A DNA stretch of 48,782 nt from JAYRWD01 sp041918255 (GTDB lineage Bacteria > Patescibacteriota > Dojkabacteria > B142 > WJKM01), in the NCBI GenBank assembly GCA_041918255.1, contig JAYRWD010000054.1:1-48782 (forward strand), in the 5' to 3' direction. Shown piece by piece: positions 25,285 through 34,440 of the stretch; the stretch's first letter is position 1; every line of letters starts with the position of its first letter. A program made the translations under genes and the position numbers. The notes under the pieces are model-generated. The model made no database searches. It saw nothing but the letters and a program-made list of their open reading frames with translations, and was not told the DNA's origin.

Positions 25285-26136
25285 TTAATACGTTAAAGTA
25301 ATACCGATTATGCCTATCGCAATAATTCCGAGTCCAAGTATTGCGCGAATATTAATTTTTTCATTAAGGAACAATACTGCGAGCAGAGTCACGATAGCGC
25401 TACTTGTGGCAACGATAGGTGAGGCTATTGACGCCATGGTTGTAGAAAAACTGATCCACATCAGTCCAGTCGCAATAACGTTGAAGAAGGATCCGGAAAA
25501 AATATTTTTGTAACTGACTAAACCAGTTAATTGACCCTTGAAATTTTCTTTCTCTAATTTCAAAAAGATAATTGCTATGGGAACCTGGACCAAAGCTAGT
25601 GCAAAGAGGAAGGTGAAATCGCCTGTTCTATCAATTATATTTTTGGAAAATGTGTCTGAGATACCAATCCCTATGGCGGCGATTATGGGTATCAAAATCC
25701 CATTCGAGCTTTTTAGCTCCTTTAGGCTGAATTTCGAAGGTAGGTAGGTGACAAGCGTTCCGAGAATGGTGATACTTACGAAAAACACCTGTATCGTACT
25801 GAGGATTTCATGGTTAATAAAGCGTGAAAAGAAGATGGTATAGAGAGGATATGAGCTGATAATTACCGATGTGATACTTAGTTGACCCTTGGATAACGCG
25901 TAAAAATATAGAGCTTCAGATAGGATTGCCGAAAGTATGGCATATAGAAAAACAATCGGTAACGAGGAAATATCTACGCCCAGGAATAATGACAAGGGTA
26001 CCCAAATGAATAACGCAAGAATAGTGTCTAAAGCAAAAGCTACGGATGGTGAAATATCCTTGTAACTTTTTTTGAGGGATGTCTGCCCGATGGCAAGAAA
26101 GAAAGAAGCGTAAACCGCCGAAACTATCCCGTGCAT
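25285..26136 (-). CDS. EamA-family (DMT) transporter
   Basis: 283 residues with about ten hydrophobic segments in two homologous halves, as in drug/metabolite exporters. Examples are FALDTILALFIWVPLSLFLG and the C-terminal ASIASPIVATSSAIVTLLAV with LNEKINIRAILGLGIIAIGI, whose LNE motif is typical of EamA. It probably exports amino acids or other small metabolites. A minus-strand TATAAT lies 27 nt before the ATG. It heads an operon with the TrmB-like protein. Confidence 0.88.
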   Translation of the reverse strand: MHGIVSAVYASFFLAIGQTSLKKSYKDISPSVAFALDTILALFIWVPLSLFLGVDISSLPIVFLYAILSAILSEALYFYALSKGQLSITSVIISSYPLYTIFFSRFINHEILSTIQVFFVSITILGTLVTYLPSKFSLKELKSSNGILIPIIAAIGIGISDTFSKNIIDRTGDFTFLFALALVQVPIAIIFLKLEKENFKGQLTGLVSYKNIFSGSFFNVIATGLMWISFSTTMASIASPIVATSSAIVTLLAVLFLNEKINIRAILGLGIIAIGIIGITLTY

Positions 26137-26177
26137 ATTAAATAATTAGTTGATGTAAATATTATAGCGTAATTCAC

Positions 26178-26657
26178 TTAAGAGATATCTTTTTCTAGAA
26201 CTATATGAAAATCGAAAAAACCCAGTTTTCTATAGAACGCTATTGCTTCTTCATTATTGGTGAGCGCTTTAACTTTGAATCTTTTCGCGCGAAGCATCAA
26301 CGACCATTTGTGACATTCATTAAACAAGAGTTTGCCTACTCCTTTGTTCCTATATTCTTCGTCCACATAAATATTTTCGACTTCCACGATTGGGGTAGTT
26401 AAGCGCGAGAGATAATCGGCGTAGAAAGCGGTTAGATAACCGACCGGCTTTTCGTTCAAAAACGCAAAAAGCACTAGGTTATTCCAAGTTGTAAGTTTAT
26501 GGGTAAAATATTCGCGTCCGTTTGGTGAGTATGTCCACTCTTGATTGTAGGTATTGGTATATTTGCTTTCATATTTGAACAATTTTTGGCTGTACTCCAG
26601 AAGCAATTCAAGATCGTTTGAGGTCCCTCTACGAGTTGTAATTTCGGCGAGTTCCAT
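26178..26657 (-). CDS. GNAT family N-acetyltransferase
   Basis: About 160 residues from the ATG at 26657; an in-frame start at 26747 would add 30 residues that read like translated promoter. The acetyl-CoA signature is VENIYVDEEYRNKGVGKLLF (R-x-x-G-x-G near residue 108), followed by KVKALTNNEEAIAFYRKLGF, the C-terminal GNAT strand. The acceptor is unknown. It is divergent from the glycoside hydrolase at 26780. Confidence 0.87.
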   Translation of the reverse strand: MELAEITTRRGTSNDLELLLEYSQKLFKYESKYTNTYNQEWTYSPNGREYFTHKLTTWNNLVLFAFLNEKPVGYLTAFYADYLSRLTTPIVEVENIYVDEEYRNKGVGKLLFNECHKWSLMLRAKRFKVKALTNNEEAIAFYRKLGFFDFHIVLEKDIS

Positions 26658-26779
26658 GAAATAGGTTTTAAGATAAAAATATAGTGATAGTTTGAGTTTA
26701 ACAAATAGCGATGAGTTGTGAAAGGCATTTAGATGTATACTGTACATGATTAACTTTAAGTTTTATTTATCATATAACG

Positions 26780-27937
26780 ATGAAATCGAATAAAGTTTTG
26801 GGTCAGTTTGCGCTTGTGTTCGGAGTTTTGCTTTTAATTGGTTTGGCACTCTGTATGTTGATTTGGACGCCGAGGGAGATTGAAGATAGAACAAATGAAC
26901 CGGTTATAGCGGATGCTTCAGAGAAAGCAACTCCCGAACCAAAGATTTCTAAAAAACAAGCCTCGGTCGCGCCAAGTGCTAGTGTTGTGCCATCCGCTGA
27001 TAGATCGCAAGATGCGTTTGATTCACCTTACGGTATGAATATCCACTCAGGGGATGATTATTGGAAAAAGAGTGACGCAAGATATTACTCGGGTATGGCA
27101 GGTCTTTTTTCTGAAGCTGGGGTGCGGTGGGTCAGGTTATTTGTGACTTGGAATACATTCGAACCTGAGGACGGGAAATGGGATACCTCTATGCTTACTA
27201 AATTACAGGGTATGTTGGCTGATTTAGAAAGTAATGGTTTAAGTGTTTCTGTAGTTTTAACTAACCCGCCGGAATGGGCGGCTGATAGGGGTAGCACGGT
27301 ACAATCGGTGGATGTGGACGCATGGGAGGGATTTGTAGAGAAGATTGCCCTGTTTGCGCCGAAAACGCAGATTGATGCTTGGGAAATTGAGAATGAAATT
27401 TCGGATAAAGAATTATATACTTCGAATAGACCAAACTACATTCAGATGCTTGTTAGATCCCGAGAAATTATCAAGAAAGCGGATCCGAACGATTTGGTTG
27501 TGATGAGTGCGATTGTTCCTCTGAAACAGAATGGAGAGATTACAGTTTACTGGATGAAATGGGCGAAGAATTATGTAGATGTCTTGAATATACATCATTA
27601 CACAGCAAGCGATGAAAAGCTGACTGGTAAGATAGAATTGTACAAGAGCTTTTTAACTCAAGCTGGAATTACGGACAAGCCGATTTGGCTGACGGAGACA
27701 AATATATGTACTTCCACTCTCGGAGATCAATGTCGTGATCCGCAAGATGGGGGAGTGAGACTTCGAAGCAGATACGAAACAGCGCTAGCTGCTGGTATGG
27801 CGAAAGTATTCTGGTTTAAGGAAACGACTCAGATGTGGGGTCCGGGCTTATTGGAAAATCCTTATAAAGATAATCTTTCAAGTTATCAGCCACATGAACC
27901 TATTTATTCTGCGTATAAAGATATGGCATTGGAGTGA
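26780..27937 (+). CDS. Membrane-anchored GH-A clan glycoside hydrolase
   Basis: 385 residues. A membrane anchor spans residues 9-29 (QFALVFGVLLLIGLALCMLI), a Pro/Ala/Ser linker runs to about 80, and a TIM-barrel domain follows from YGMNIHSGDDYW. The barrel has WVRLFVTWNTFEPEDGKWD, the acid/base Asn-Glu pair in WEIENE (Asn205-Glu206) and the nucleophile in IWLTETN (Glu306). These fit clan GH-A, closest in feel to families 5 and 39. It probably cleaves a beta-glycoside outside the cell; the substrate is unknown. A TATAAC lies one base before the ATG, too close to serve it. Confidence 0.82.
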   Translation: MKSNKVLGQFALVFGVLLLIGLALCMLIWTPREIEDRTNEPVIADASEKATPEPKISKKQASVAPSASVVPSADRSQDAFDSPYGMNIHSGDDYWKKSDARYYSGMAGLFSEAGVRWVRLFVTWNTFEPEDGKWDTSMLTKLQGMLADLESNGLSVSVVLTNPPEWAADRGSTVQSVDVDAWEGFVEKIALFAPKTQIDAWEIENEISDKELYTSNRPNYIQMLVRSREIIKKADPNDLVVMSAIVPLKQNGEITVYWMKWAKNYVDVLNIHHYTASDEKLTGKIELYKSFLTQAGITDKPIWLTETNICTSTLGDQCRDPQDGGVRLRSRYETALAAGMAKVFWFKETTQMWGPGLLENPYKDNLSSYQPHEPIYSAYKDMALE

Positions 27938-28204
27938 TTTATCGAGGGGGAATTCGTGTTTCATCTTTGGCATTTGTGAAACTGTGGGTTTTATACGAAA
28001 TTCATGAGACTTTGAGGCGAGTATCTTACTTGTCTGTCTTGGACTGTATCCGGGAAGCTAGTCGAAGGGCTACGATGTTGTATTCTCACTATTCGATAGG
28101 TAAGGGAAACAGGGAGAATATTGTTTCGAAAAAGTTCTGTGTGGGGTTACTGGATTCAGATATACAAAATAATGTTATAATCGTTTACTTTGAATTTGAA
28201 GCTC

Positions 28205-28290
28205 GGGTCGGTAGCTCAATGGTACTTGCCTACGCCTGCCTACGCAGGCAGGCAGGTAGCAGACCTTTTTGAAGTGAATTTGCGTAAGGG
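28205..28290 (+). pseudogene. Decayed tRNA-Lys copy interrupted by a GC-rich palindrome
   Basis: Bases 28205-28224 are identical to the first 20 nt of the intact tRNA-Lys at 28324. The D-loop is then interrupted by about 30 nt, including an 8-bp perfect palindrome (GCCTGCCT, ACGC loop, AGGCAGGC; 28234-28253). After it, GTAGCAGACCTTTTTGAAGT looks like a degenerate anticodon arm. A GGTA sequence flanks the insert on both sides (28221-28224 and 28255-28258), as expected of a short target duplication. The gene-free stretch 27938-28204 shows nothing else convincing. Confidence 0.65.
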
Positions 28291-28323
28291 ATAGATTTAT
28301 TGATAGGGAAATTTAAAATTTGT

Positions 28324-28398
28324 GGGTCGGTAGCTCAATGGTAGAGCAGTGGCCTTTTAAGTCATTGGTTGCGGGTTCGAGTCCCGCCCGACTCACCA
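28324..28398 (+). tRNA. tRNA-Lys (anticodon TTT), CCA encoded
   Basis: Acceptor GGGTCGG pairs with CCGACTC (one G-T), the anticodon loop CTTTTAA gives TTT, and the T-arm GCGGG/CCCGC is perfect. Discriminator A is followed by an encoded CCA. A broken copy lies about 100 nt upstream. Confidence 0.94.
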
Positions 28399-28458
28399 AG
28401 TGATGATAGCGGAAATTTTAAACTGCCAGAAGGAATTTTAACTTTGTGAAGTTAATGG

Positions 28459-29367
28459 ATGACATGTCTGGAAGGTTCTTTGTGTTTTGAAACTGAAAAA
28501 TTGCAGGGTATGTTTGTACATGGATTAGCAAGGTTTTTAGTGGAGAGATATCCGGGTGCTCTAGGTTGTTTACCAGAAAGGCCTACACTCGTAACAGGAA
28601 GCAGAGCAAAAGGCTTGATGGCTGCAACATACGGATTTCATGTGATCCCTCCGTCCCGGCGAGACTATGAGCGAAGAGAATGGAGAGGGCTTGATGATGC
28701 AACATGGCTACCCTTTTGGAGGTACTCTCAAGATCGCCCATATACTTTAAAAAGGATTTTTTGGGCTAAGGAGGGGCTGAGTATGTACAATCCTACTAGC
28801 CTATGGGCCACAGTTCATTTGCCCCAGGTTCTTAATAAACAACTTTATGGACAGACCGAGTCACCTCCTGCTACTGTTTGGGCTAATGATGTGCTTTGCT
28901 ACATTCCGACAGGCCAGTATTCATTTTATCCACTGCATCAAACACCAGAGCCACAAGACCTTGCGGATAATCTTAAATTAATAGCATCATGGAGTGGTAA
29001 TGAAGGGCCGGTAATACGTGTTCTAAGTACTCATTCGATTGTTAGAATGAATGAAACTGCTGAGAGTAAACATATAGATTTTGGATGGTATTTAGAGTTT
29101 GGGTTCGAGAGTATTCAGGATTTAGAAAATCGAGCGTAACGCCATGGGCTTCCTCTTGGGTTTGATCTTGCGCGAGCTGGTAGTAATCTTGTCAGATGTG
29201 GATTTATGCTAAGAATGCAATATGGGTCGTCGGTCTTTTCGAATGACTTTGTTGAGTTAAGATCTGGATTATTTCGTACTCCCCAAGTAGCTGAATTAGT
29301 TCATGGTATTTGCCCATTAGCTTGCGAGACGGTAAACGCACTTGTTGAACCCTCTGCTTTGAGCTAG
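28459..29367 (+). pseudogene. Unrecognised gene interrupted by an in-frame TAA
   Basis: The first frame (28459-29139) encodes 226 residues rich in Trp, Tyr and Pro that I do not recognise; VTGSRAKGLMAATYGFHVIP is its most motif-like stretch. TAA at 29137-29139 ends it. The same frame continues for 75 codons to TAG at 29365-29367, giving protein-like sequence (for example LGFDLARAGSNLVRCGF and TPQVAELVHGICPLACETV). That frame ends exactly where the convergent MFS gene ends. Either a nonsense mutation has split a ~300-residue protein, or the first part is the whole product. Composition is less AT-rich than the neighbours. The first ATG has no Shine-Dalgarno; the Met at codon 18 is another candidate start. 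Confidence 0.5.
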
Positions 29368-30566
29368 TGATTTGTTCTCTGCATTCTTGGCCGATATCTC
29401 CAGATACTCGCAACGATCAAACAGAGAATAATAAATACCCCTATTCCTGAGGTCAATAGCCATAGATTCCCTTGTTGAATCAGGTTCCCTGCTACGATTG
29501 CGGCGAGGACATAAGGAATTCTCGTGATCATGGATACCGTTGAGAGAGTTGTCGCGCGGTATTTAGATGAGATTTCTTGGTTTACAATGACTGAAATCCA
29601 TGGTTCGGAAAGTGATCCTGCAATAGCGGTAGCTAACATCGGAAAGATACCCCAGTATTTTATTGGGAATGAAGCGGATAGAAAACTCAAAGCCATAAGA
29701 ATTGATAAGAGAGACAGACCTTGCAAATCGGTTATTCTTCTTCTAATTCTTGGGTAAAACCGTATTGTCAAAGCGGAAAGCAATATAATGATTGTAAATA
29801 TTACGCTCTGCGCTTTCGCGTGAAACCCGAAACTATTGGCTAGCGCTGATTTAATAAAGCCTGCTGAATACATAAAATATACACCGGGTAGCAGTAGAAT
29901 AAAAATCAAATACTTTTGCAGCATCGGGCTAAATAATTCTTTTGTTCCGACACGCAACTGGTTAAGATATATTTTTAAGGAAAATTTCTCAGTATCAACC
30001 TTTGGCTCGTATAAGAATAAAGAAGCAATAAAGCCAACGAGGAAGCTTATAGCCCAAGCAAAATGGGGGAGCCTAAACCAATATTCATACATAAAACCTC
30101 CGATCAGTACGAAAGAGGCAATACTTATAATCTCGATTATTTTTTTTTGCCCAATAACCTTTCCATATTCTTCTTCTAGCCCTACTTCCTTCAGAGAGTC
30201 ATAAGCAAGCGCCTCACCGGCTCCAGAGTAGAAAGCAAAAGCAGTTTGAGTTAAGATCCAACCAATAAATATCGTACTTAAGCTATTAGCAGAAGCAATC
30301 ATCAGTACACCAATGGTGCCTGCAAGAAAACCAACCAGTATAGTCCTTTTTTTCCCTAGCAGATCCGCAATAGCGCCAGATGGAATTTCGAGAAGCAAAC
30401 CATATCCAAAGCCAAGAGCATCTATTAGTCCGAGTCGACCAAATGTCATATAACGAGTCCAGAAGTAAATCCAATTGCTAGCCACAAAAGCTACTCCATT
30501 TATGGTCGAGGCCAAAATGTAGTAGATTGCAATATTTCGTTTAATTTTTGAGGGCAAACCTTTCAT
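29364..30566 (-). CDS. MFS transporter
   Basis: About 400 residues from the ATG at 30566, with roughly twelve hydrophobic segments. The loop between segments 2 and 3, IADLLGKKRTILVG, matches the MFS motif A (G-x-x-x-D-x-x-G-R-K/R). The upstream ATG at 30689 would add 41 residues read through a promoter, so I reject it: TATAAT lies 7 nt before the chosen ATG. Substrate unknown; the domain pattern is that of drug or metabolite efflux proteins. It is convergent with the interrupted gene upstream. Confidence 0.87.
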   Translation of the reverse strand: MKGLPSKIKRNIAIYYILASTINGVAFVASNWIYFWTRYMTFGRLGLIDALGFGYGLLLEIPSGAIADLLGKKRTILVGFLAGTIGVLMIASANSLSTIFIGWILTQTAFAFYSGAGEALAYDSLKEVGLEEEYGKVIGQKKIIEIISIASFVLIGGFMYEYWFRLPHFAWAISFLVGFIASLFLYEPKVDTEKFSLKIYLNQLRVGTKELFSPMLQKYLIFILLLPGVYFMYSAGFIKSALANSFGFHAKAQSVIFTIIILLSALTIRFYPRIRRRITDLQGLSLLSILMALSFLSASFPIKYWGIFPMLATAIAGSLSEPWISVIVNQEISSKYRATTLSTVSMITRIPYVLAAIVAGNLIQQGNLWLLTSGIGVFIILCLIVASIWRYRPRMQRTNH

Positions 30567-30573
30567 AATCAAG

Positions 30574-30579
30574 ATTATA
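30574..30579 (-). promoter_or_regulatory. -10 box (TATAAT) of the MFS gene, probably leaderless
   Basis: TATAAT on the minus strand ends 7 nt before the ATG at 30566, the same geometry as at sppA. It decides the start: the 30689 ATG lies upstream of this promoter. Confidence 0.55.
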
Positions 30580-30710
30580 TAATAAATTTTGCAATACTTT
30601 CTAAAACATATTGAGTTAATATCCGGCAACTTGAGTGTGGGGTTATCATCACAAAATCGCTTAAATATTGTTTCGAACAGTCTGATCAATTATGCCCCGA
30701 TTGAGTTCTC

Positions 30711-31718
30711 CTATTTGGGTCTAATATTCCAATATGTATTCGGAATGGATCTGAAAATATTATAGAAAAAACCCATTGGATCGTTTTGATATGCTTGAAG
30801 AATTTGATCGGGTGTGTATCCATCTTGCTCTAGTTGTCTTATGATATGAAGATCTATGAGAAATCTCATCGCGAGTTTCACATACAATTGCGTCTCAGGT
30901 GTAAGTTCTTTCCACGCGGCGTTATACTTGCCGGGACCAGCATTGTAGCTTATCACCCATCTGACCAATTTGGTTACAAAGTCATTTTGGAAAAAATTAG
31001 CTTCGGCCAATTTACTTAAGGTTATATCTAGTCCATTCCAGTTACTGGTGTGAAATTCGGTAAGATACCATTCCCATACTTTAAATTGTTTCTCAGGGGA
31101 ATTGAGGTAGTCATCGAGAAAATCATTTGTTTTCAGTTCGTTTATACAGTAAATATTGTAATCAGAGTAGGTTTCGTCACGTTCTCTCTGCCTGATGGGA
31201 GTAGATGGATTTATCTTGTTATAGTAAGCGACAAGGTTGGGGTACGAAATCTGTGCCAAACCGGCCGCGGAGCCACTATCCGCGTTTAATTGTCCAGAAG
31301 ATTCAGCGGTTATTATAAAGGCAAGAAAGTTCGGATCAACTCCAATATTCTTTGCCAGAGCTGTTATTTGTGGCTCCCATTGCAGTACTTCCGTGGGGAA
31401 TAAAACGCTGGATAGTTTATCAGGAGGATTTGTAAATCCTTCTAGGGTTGACTCTTGAATTCCATCAAGGGTTGCTTCTGAGATCACCTCATAATATTGA
31501 GAGTACAAGCTTATACCAACTTCTCCATATAAATTTATAATACGTTCAGTAATGTCAAGTTCTGGGCGACCTAAAGGTTCCATCCTCTGTGGAATGAAAC
31601 TGGTGGGCGAGCATCTTCTATCCACTTCAATGAAAAACCAGCTACAAAGAGCCAAAACAATCCCACGTAGAAAATTACGACGAGCAATTAATTGAAATCT
31701 TTCGGGATCTTGTCCCAT
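30711..31718 (-). CDS. Lytic transglycosylase (SLT domain), membrane-anchored
   Basis: 335 residues. An N-terminal membrane segment (about 15-30, LRGIVLALCSWFFIEV) is followed by a linker and a goose-type/SLT lysozyme domain from about residue 130. FLAFIITAESSGQLNADSG carries the catalytic Glu in ESSG; SAAGLAQISYPNL is the second SLT motif and WVISYNAGPGKYNAAW the third (YNAG). It cleaves the glycan strands of peptidoglycan outside the membrane. With the M15 enzyme it points to an ordinary, remodelled wall. A minus-strand TATACT about 40 nt upstream is a plausible promoter. Confidence 0.9.
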   Translation of the reverse strand: MGQDPERFQLIARRNFLRGIVLALCSWFFIEVDRRCSPTSFIPQRMEPLGRPELDITERIINLYGEVGISLYSQYYEVISEATLDGIQESTLEGFTNPPDKLSSVLFPTEVLQWEPQITALAKNIGVDPNFLAFIITAESSGQLNADSGSAAGLAQISYPNLVAYYNKINPSTPIRQRERDETYSDYNIYCINELKTNDFLDDYLNSPEKQFKVWEWYLTEFHTSNWNGLDITLSKLAEANFFQNDFVTKLVRWVISYNAGPGKYNAAWKELTPETQLYVKLAMRFLIDLHIIRQLEQDGYTPDQILQAYQNDPMGFFYNIFRSIPNTYWNIRPK

Positions 31719-31905
31719 TTTGTAGTTTTTAGATCAAAGGGCGTTTCTGCCTATAGTATAGTATTATAGAATATATGCTGGTTATATACAATTAGTTTCT
31801 TATTTATACAATCTTGAATAAATTTGATACAAAGGTTTGCAATTCAATGTAATCAGTTCATTATTTGATGTAAAATCTATAGACTAAGCATAAGTTTAAT
31901 ATAGA

Positions 31906-32862
31906 GTGAGAATTAGAACACTTTTTCTTGGAACATCAAATTTTGCGATACCGATTTTGAAAACACTTATTGATCAAGAGTATATCGATATCGTTGGAGT
32001 CGTTACACAGCCAGATAAACTAGCCGGTAGACATCACAAATTAGCACAGCCAGCTATTAAAAGGTGGTTGCTCGAGAATGCTGAAGCTGTGACCTTATTT
32101 CAACCCGAGAAATTATCCCAAACTGCGCAAGACATACTAACCCAGATAGATCCAGAATTAATTATAGTTGCTTCATACGGTCAGTTTGTCCCAGCCAGAA
32201 TGTTAGACTATCCGAAATATAAATGCCTCAATATCCATGCCTCTTTGCTACCAGTACTTCGAGGAGCTGTGCCTATTCCCATGGCCATACTCCAAGGGTT
32301 AAGTGAAACCGGAGTGACATTGCAAATAATGGAGCAAAAGATGGATGTTGGCAAGATATTGGCAACATCAAGGCTGCCTATATCTGAAGAAGATACTACC
32401 GAAAGCTTAATCAAGAGATTAGGCCAGCTCGGAGCTGAACTTGTTTTGGATACATTATTGAGATGGCTAGAAGGAGAAATTGAATCGGTTGGACAGGATG
32501 AATCAAAGGCTACTTATTGTTATCAGTCAGATGTTGCAAAAGAAAAGGCTGAAATCAACTTTGGTTTGACCTATCAGGAAATAAGCCGAAAGGTTAGGGC
32601 TTTTTACCCTTGGCCGGTCGCCTGGACTCAATTATCAGCAATGAATATAGATAAAAATGCTCTCCAAGGAAAGATCTTGAAAATATTTCAAATACGAAAA
32701 GTAATTGAAGATGAGCGTACACAGCATTTTCAGGTAGGAAAACTCGTTAAACTCGATAAAAGGCTTTGTGTGAGATGTCAAGACGCGATAATCGAACTGT
32801 CAGAGGTTCAGCTTGAAGGCAAGCAAAAAATGAGGGGGAAAGAATATTTGTTTTTAGTTTGA
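31906..32862 (+). CDS. fmt: Methionyl-tRNA formyltransferase
   Basis: Formylates initiator Met-tRNA. The start is a GTG at 31906, giving MRIRTLFLGTSNFAIPIL, the usual N-terminus. LNIHASLLPVLRGAVPIPMAILQG contains the catalytic Asn-His-Asp region (SLLP-x-xRG), and GVTLQIMEQKMDVGKI supplies the catalytic Asp. The C-terminal OB-fold (about 210-318) begins with SRKVRAFYPWPVAWT. Length (318) is normal. def is not adjacent, unlike in many bacteria. Confidence 0.95.
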   Translation: MRIRTLFLGTSNFAIPILKTLIDQEYIDIVGVVTQPDKLAGRHHKLAQPAIKRWLLENAEAVTLFQPEKLSQTAQDILTQIDPELIIVASYGQFVPARMLDYPKYKCLNIHASLLPVLRGAVPIPMAILQGLSETGVTLQIMEQKMDVGKILATSRLPISEEDTTESLIKRLGQLGAELVLDTLLRWLEGEIESVGQDESKATYCYQSDVAKEKAEINFGLTYQEISRKVRAFYPWPVAWTQLSAMNIDKNALQGKILKIFQIRKVIEDERTQHFQVGKLVKLDKRLCVRCQDAIIELSEVQLEGKQKMRGKEYLFLV

Positions 32863-32959
32863 AAACCTTTATGTTCATTTATTCTTGTGTTTTGTATGGA
32901 GTAAATTATTGTTAAAATAAACAAAAATTTAACTTCAATATATTTCAATAAAAGTACTC

Positions 32960-33661
32960 ATGTATTTTGACCAACTTATAGAAAAGATTGAGGATTTTCA
33001 AGGACGTGGGGCGCTTCCATATGCAAGTTTCTGGCCAAATTCTTTTAGCTTACCCACCGCAGTTACAAATGAAGCAAATAAGATGTCGAGATGGACCAAA
33101 GACGACAAAATAGAATATGAAACATCTGTCTTTGATATTGACGGTAGTATAGTAGCAACCCCCCTTTTGCGTGGTACTAGATATAATGTAAATTCTCGGC
33201 ACACAGCCTCAGTAAACTATAAGCCAACCCAAGATAACAAAATGCTTATCCAGGAAATATTATTGGATGGAAGAATATATTCACGTAAGACAATTCAAAT
33301 ACCGCCTAAGCCCTTCAAACCATACGTTAAATTTTTATTTAGCATACATTCTCATCCTGTTCACGAAGGCAAAGAAGGAAAAGACGCATATAGTTTTTTT
33401 TCTGGGACCGATCTAAATACGCTAATTAGTTCTACTGGATTGTGTCTCGGACTAGTCACGAATGAGATCTGGGTTGCGTGTAAGACTGATAGAACCTTAC
33501 GTTTAATAGGAGGGATAGGAGAAGATGTACTGAGCAGAGTATCGGGAAGATCAATATTTGATGGAGAAGAGCTGAAGAAACTTATTAAAGAAGAGATAGG
33601 AAAGTGGGGGATTATTTTTTACAGAGGGCAATTCGGAGGCAGACTCTCCAGAGTCAATTAA
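32960..33661 (+). CDS. JAMM-motif (JAB/MPN-like) protein of unknown substrate
   Basis: 233 residues. HSHP at His130-Pro133 (FLFSIHSHPVHEG) and SGTD at Ser148-Asp151 form a metal site H-x-H-P...S-x2-D as in JAB1/MPN metallopeptidases. Spacing between the two parts is longer than usual. GLCLGLVTNEIWVACKTD after it fits the last strands of the fold. The N-terminal ~120 residues match nothing I know; the acid residue expected upstream cannot be assigned with certainty. It is followed 84 nt later by radC, another JAMM protein. A role in cleaving isopeptide bonds or as a nuclease accessory is possible but unproven. Confidence 0.6.
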   Translation: MYFDQLIEKIEDFQGRGALPYASFWPNSFSLPTAVTNEANKMSRWTKDDKIEYETSVFDIDGSIVATPLLRGTRYNVNSRHTASVNYKPTQDNKMLIQEILLDGRIYSRKTIQIPPKPFKPYVKFLFSIHSHPVHEGKEGKDAYSFFSGTDLNTLISSTGLCLGLVTNEIWVACKTDRTLRLIGGIGEDVLSRVSGRSIFDGEELKKLIKEEIGKWGIIFYRGQFGGRLSRVN

Positions 33662-33744
33662 TCGAATTACGAGGGACTCAGAATTATAATTTCGCATGAG
33701 GTCCAGTGCGTAGAGTTTAATTTATTTGACTTAGCGAATTAGCG

Positions 33745-34440
33745 ATGTCCATGAACAAGAAAAATTACAAAGTAAATGAAATCAAACAAGGTGGTGGTCC
33801 TCGAGAAAGGCTTCTAGAAAAAGGACCAGATGCTTTGAGCGATTCCGAATTGTTGGCTATAGTATTCATGATGGGAAATAGAAATGAGAATGTCCTTGAG
33901 ATGAGCAATCGGGTTCTAAAGGAATACGGTTCTAGATCAATAGCTAATGTTCGGGATGTATCGCAAGTAATGGAGATGTTAGGATTGGGTTTTGCAAAAG
34001 CAAGTCAACTGGTGGCTGTATTTGAATTGGGAAGGAGGTTTTTTGCCGAGCATTCGGAACTTATGCCAACAATAAAAGGTCCGCAAGATGTATACGAACT
34101 TCTGGAACCAATGCGCAAAGTAGCCAAAGAGGAAATGCGAGCTTTATATCTAAATTCGCGCAATAAGGTTATCCGCGAACAGTTAATTTCTCTCGGAAAC
34201 GAAAATATGAATATCGTAAGTCCAAAAGAGATATTGCACCCAGCTATCGAACTAATGTCGAGAGGGATAATTATTTCGCATAATCATCCATCTGGCGATC
34301 ATGATCCGTCACAAGAAGATTTGAAGTTTACCGAGAAACTACGCAAAGCTTGTGAAATAATGGGAGTTAGCCTTTTGGATCATGTAATAATTTCTGCCAG
34401 AGGGTATACTAGTTTGATGGAGTTGGGGTATTTAAAATGA
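33745..34440 (+). CDS. radC: RadC-like JAB domain protein (UPF0758)
   Basis: 231 residues. The N-terminal helix-hairpin-helix part (ERLLEKGPDALSDSELLAIVF) is followed by the JAB domain with H-x-H-P at His179-Pro182 and S-x2-D at Ser189-Asp192 (ISHNHPSGDHDPSQEDL), plus the acid EEMRALYLNSRNKVI strand. Its cellular function is still debated in the literature; DNA repair was an early proposal. The stop overlaps the Wzm start by 4 nt (ATGA), so it is read with the polysaccharide export genes although its role is unrelated. Confidence 0.9.
   Translation: MSMNKKNYKVNEIKQGGGPRERLLEKGPDALSDSELLAIVFMMGNRNENVLEMSNRVLKEYGSRSIANVRDVSQVMEMLGLGFAKASQLVAVFELGRRFFAEHSELMPTIKGPQDVYELLEPMRKVAKEEMRALYLNSRNKVIREQLISLGNENMNIVSPKEILHPAIELMSRGIIISHNHPSGDHDPSQEDLKFTEKLRKACEIMGVSLLDHVIISARGYTSLMELGYLK

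Noticed and set aside
27934..28272. 112-residue plus-strand frame after the glycoside hydrolase
   Set aside because: It runs through the broken tRNA-Lys and its palindrome, has no Shine-Dalgarno and overlaps the stop of the real gene by frame accident.
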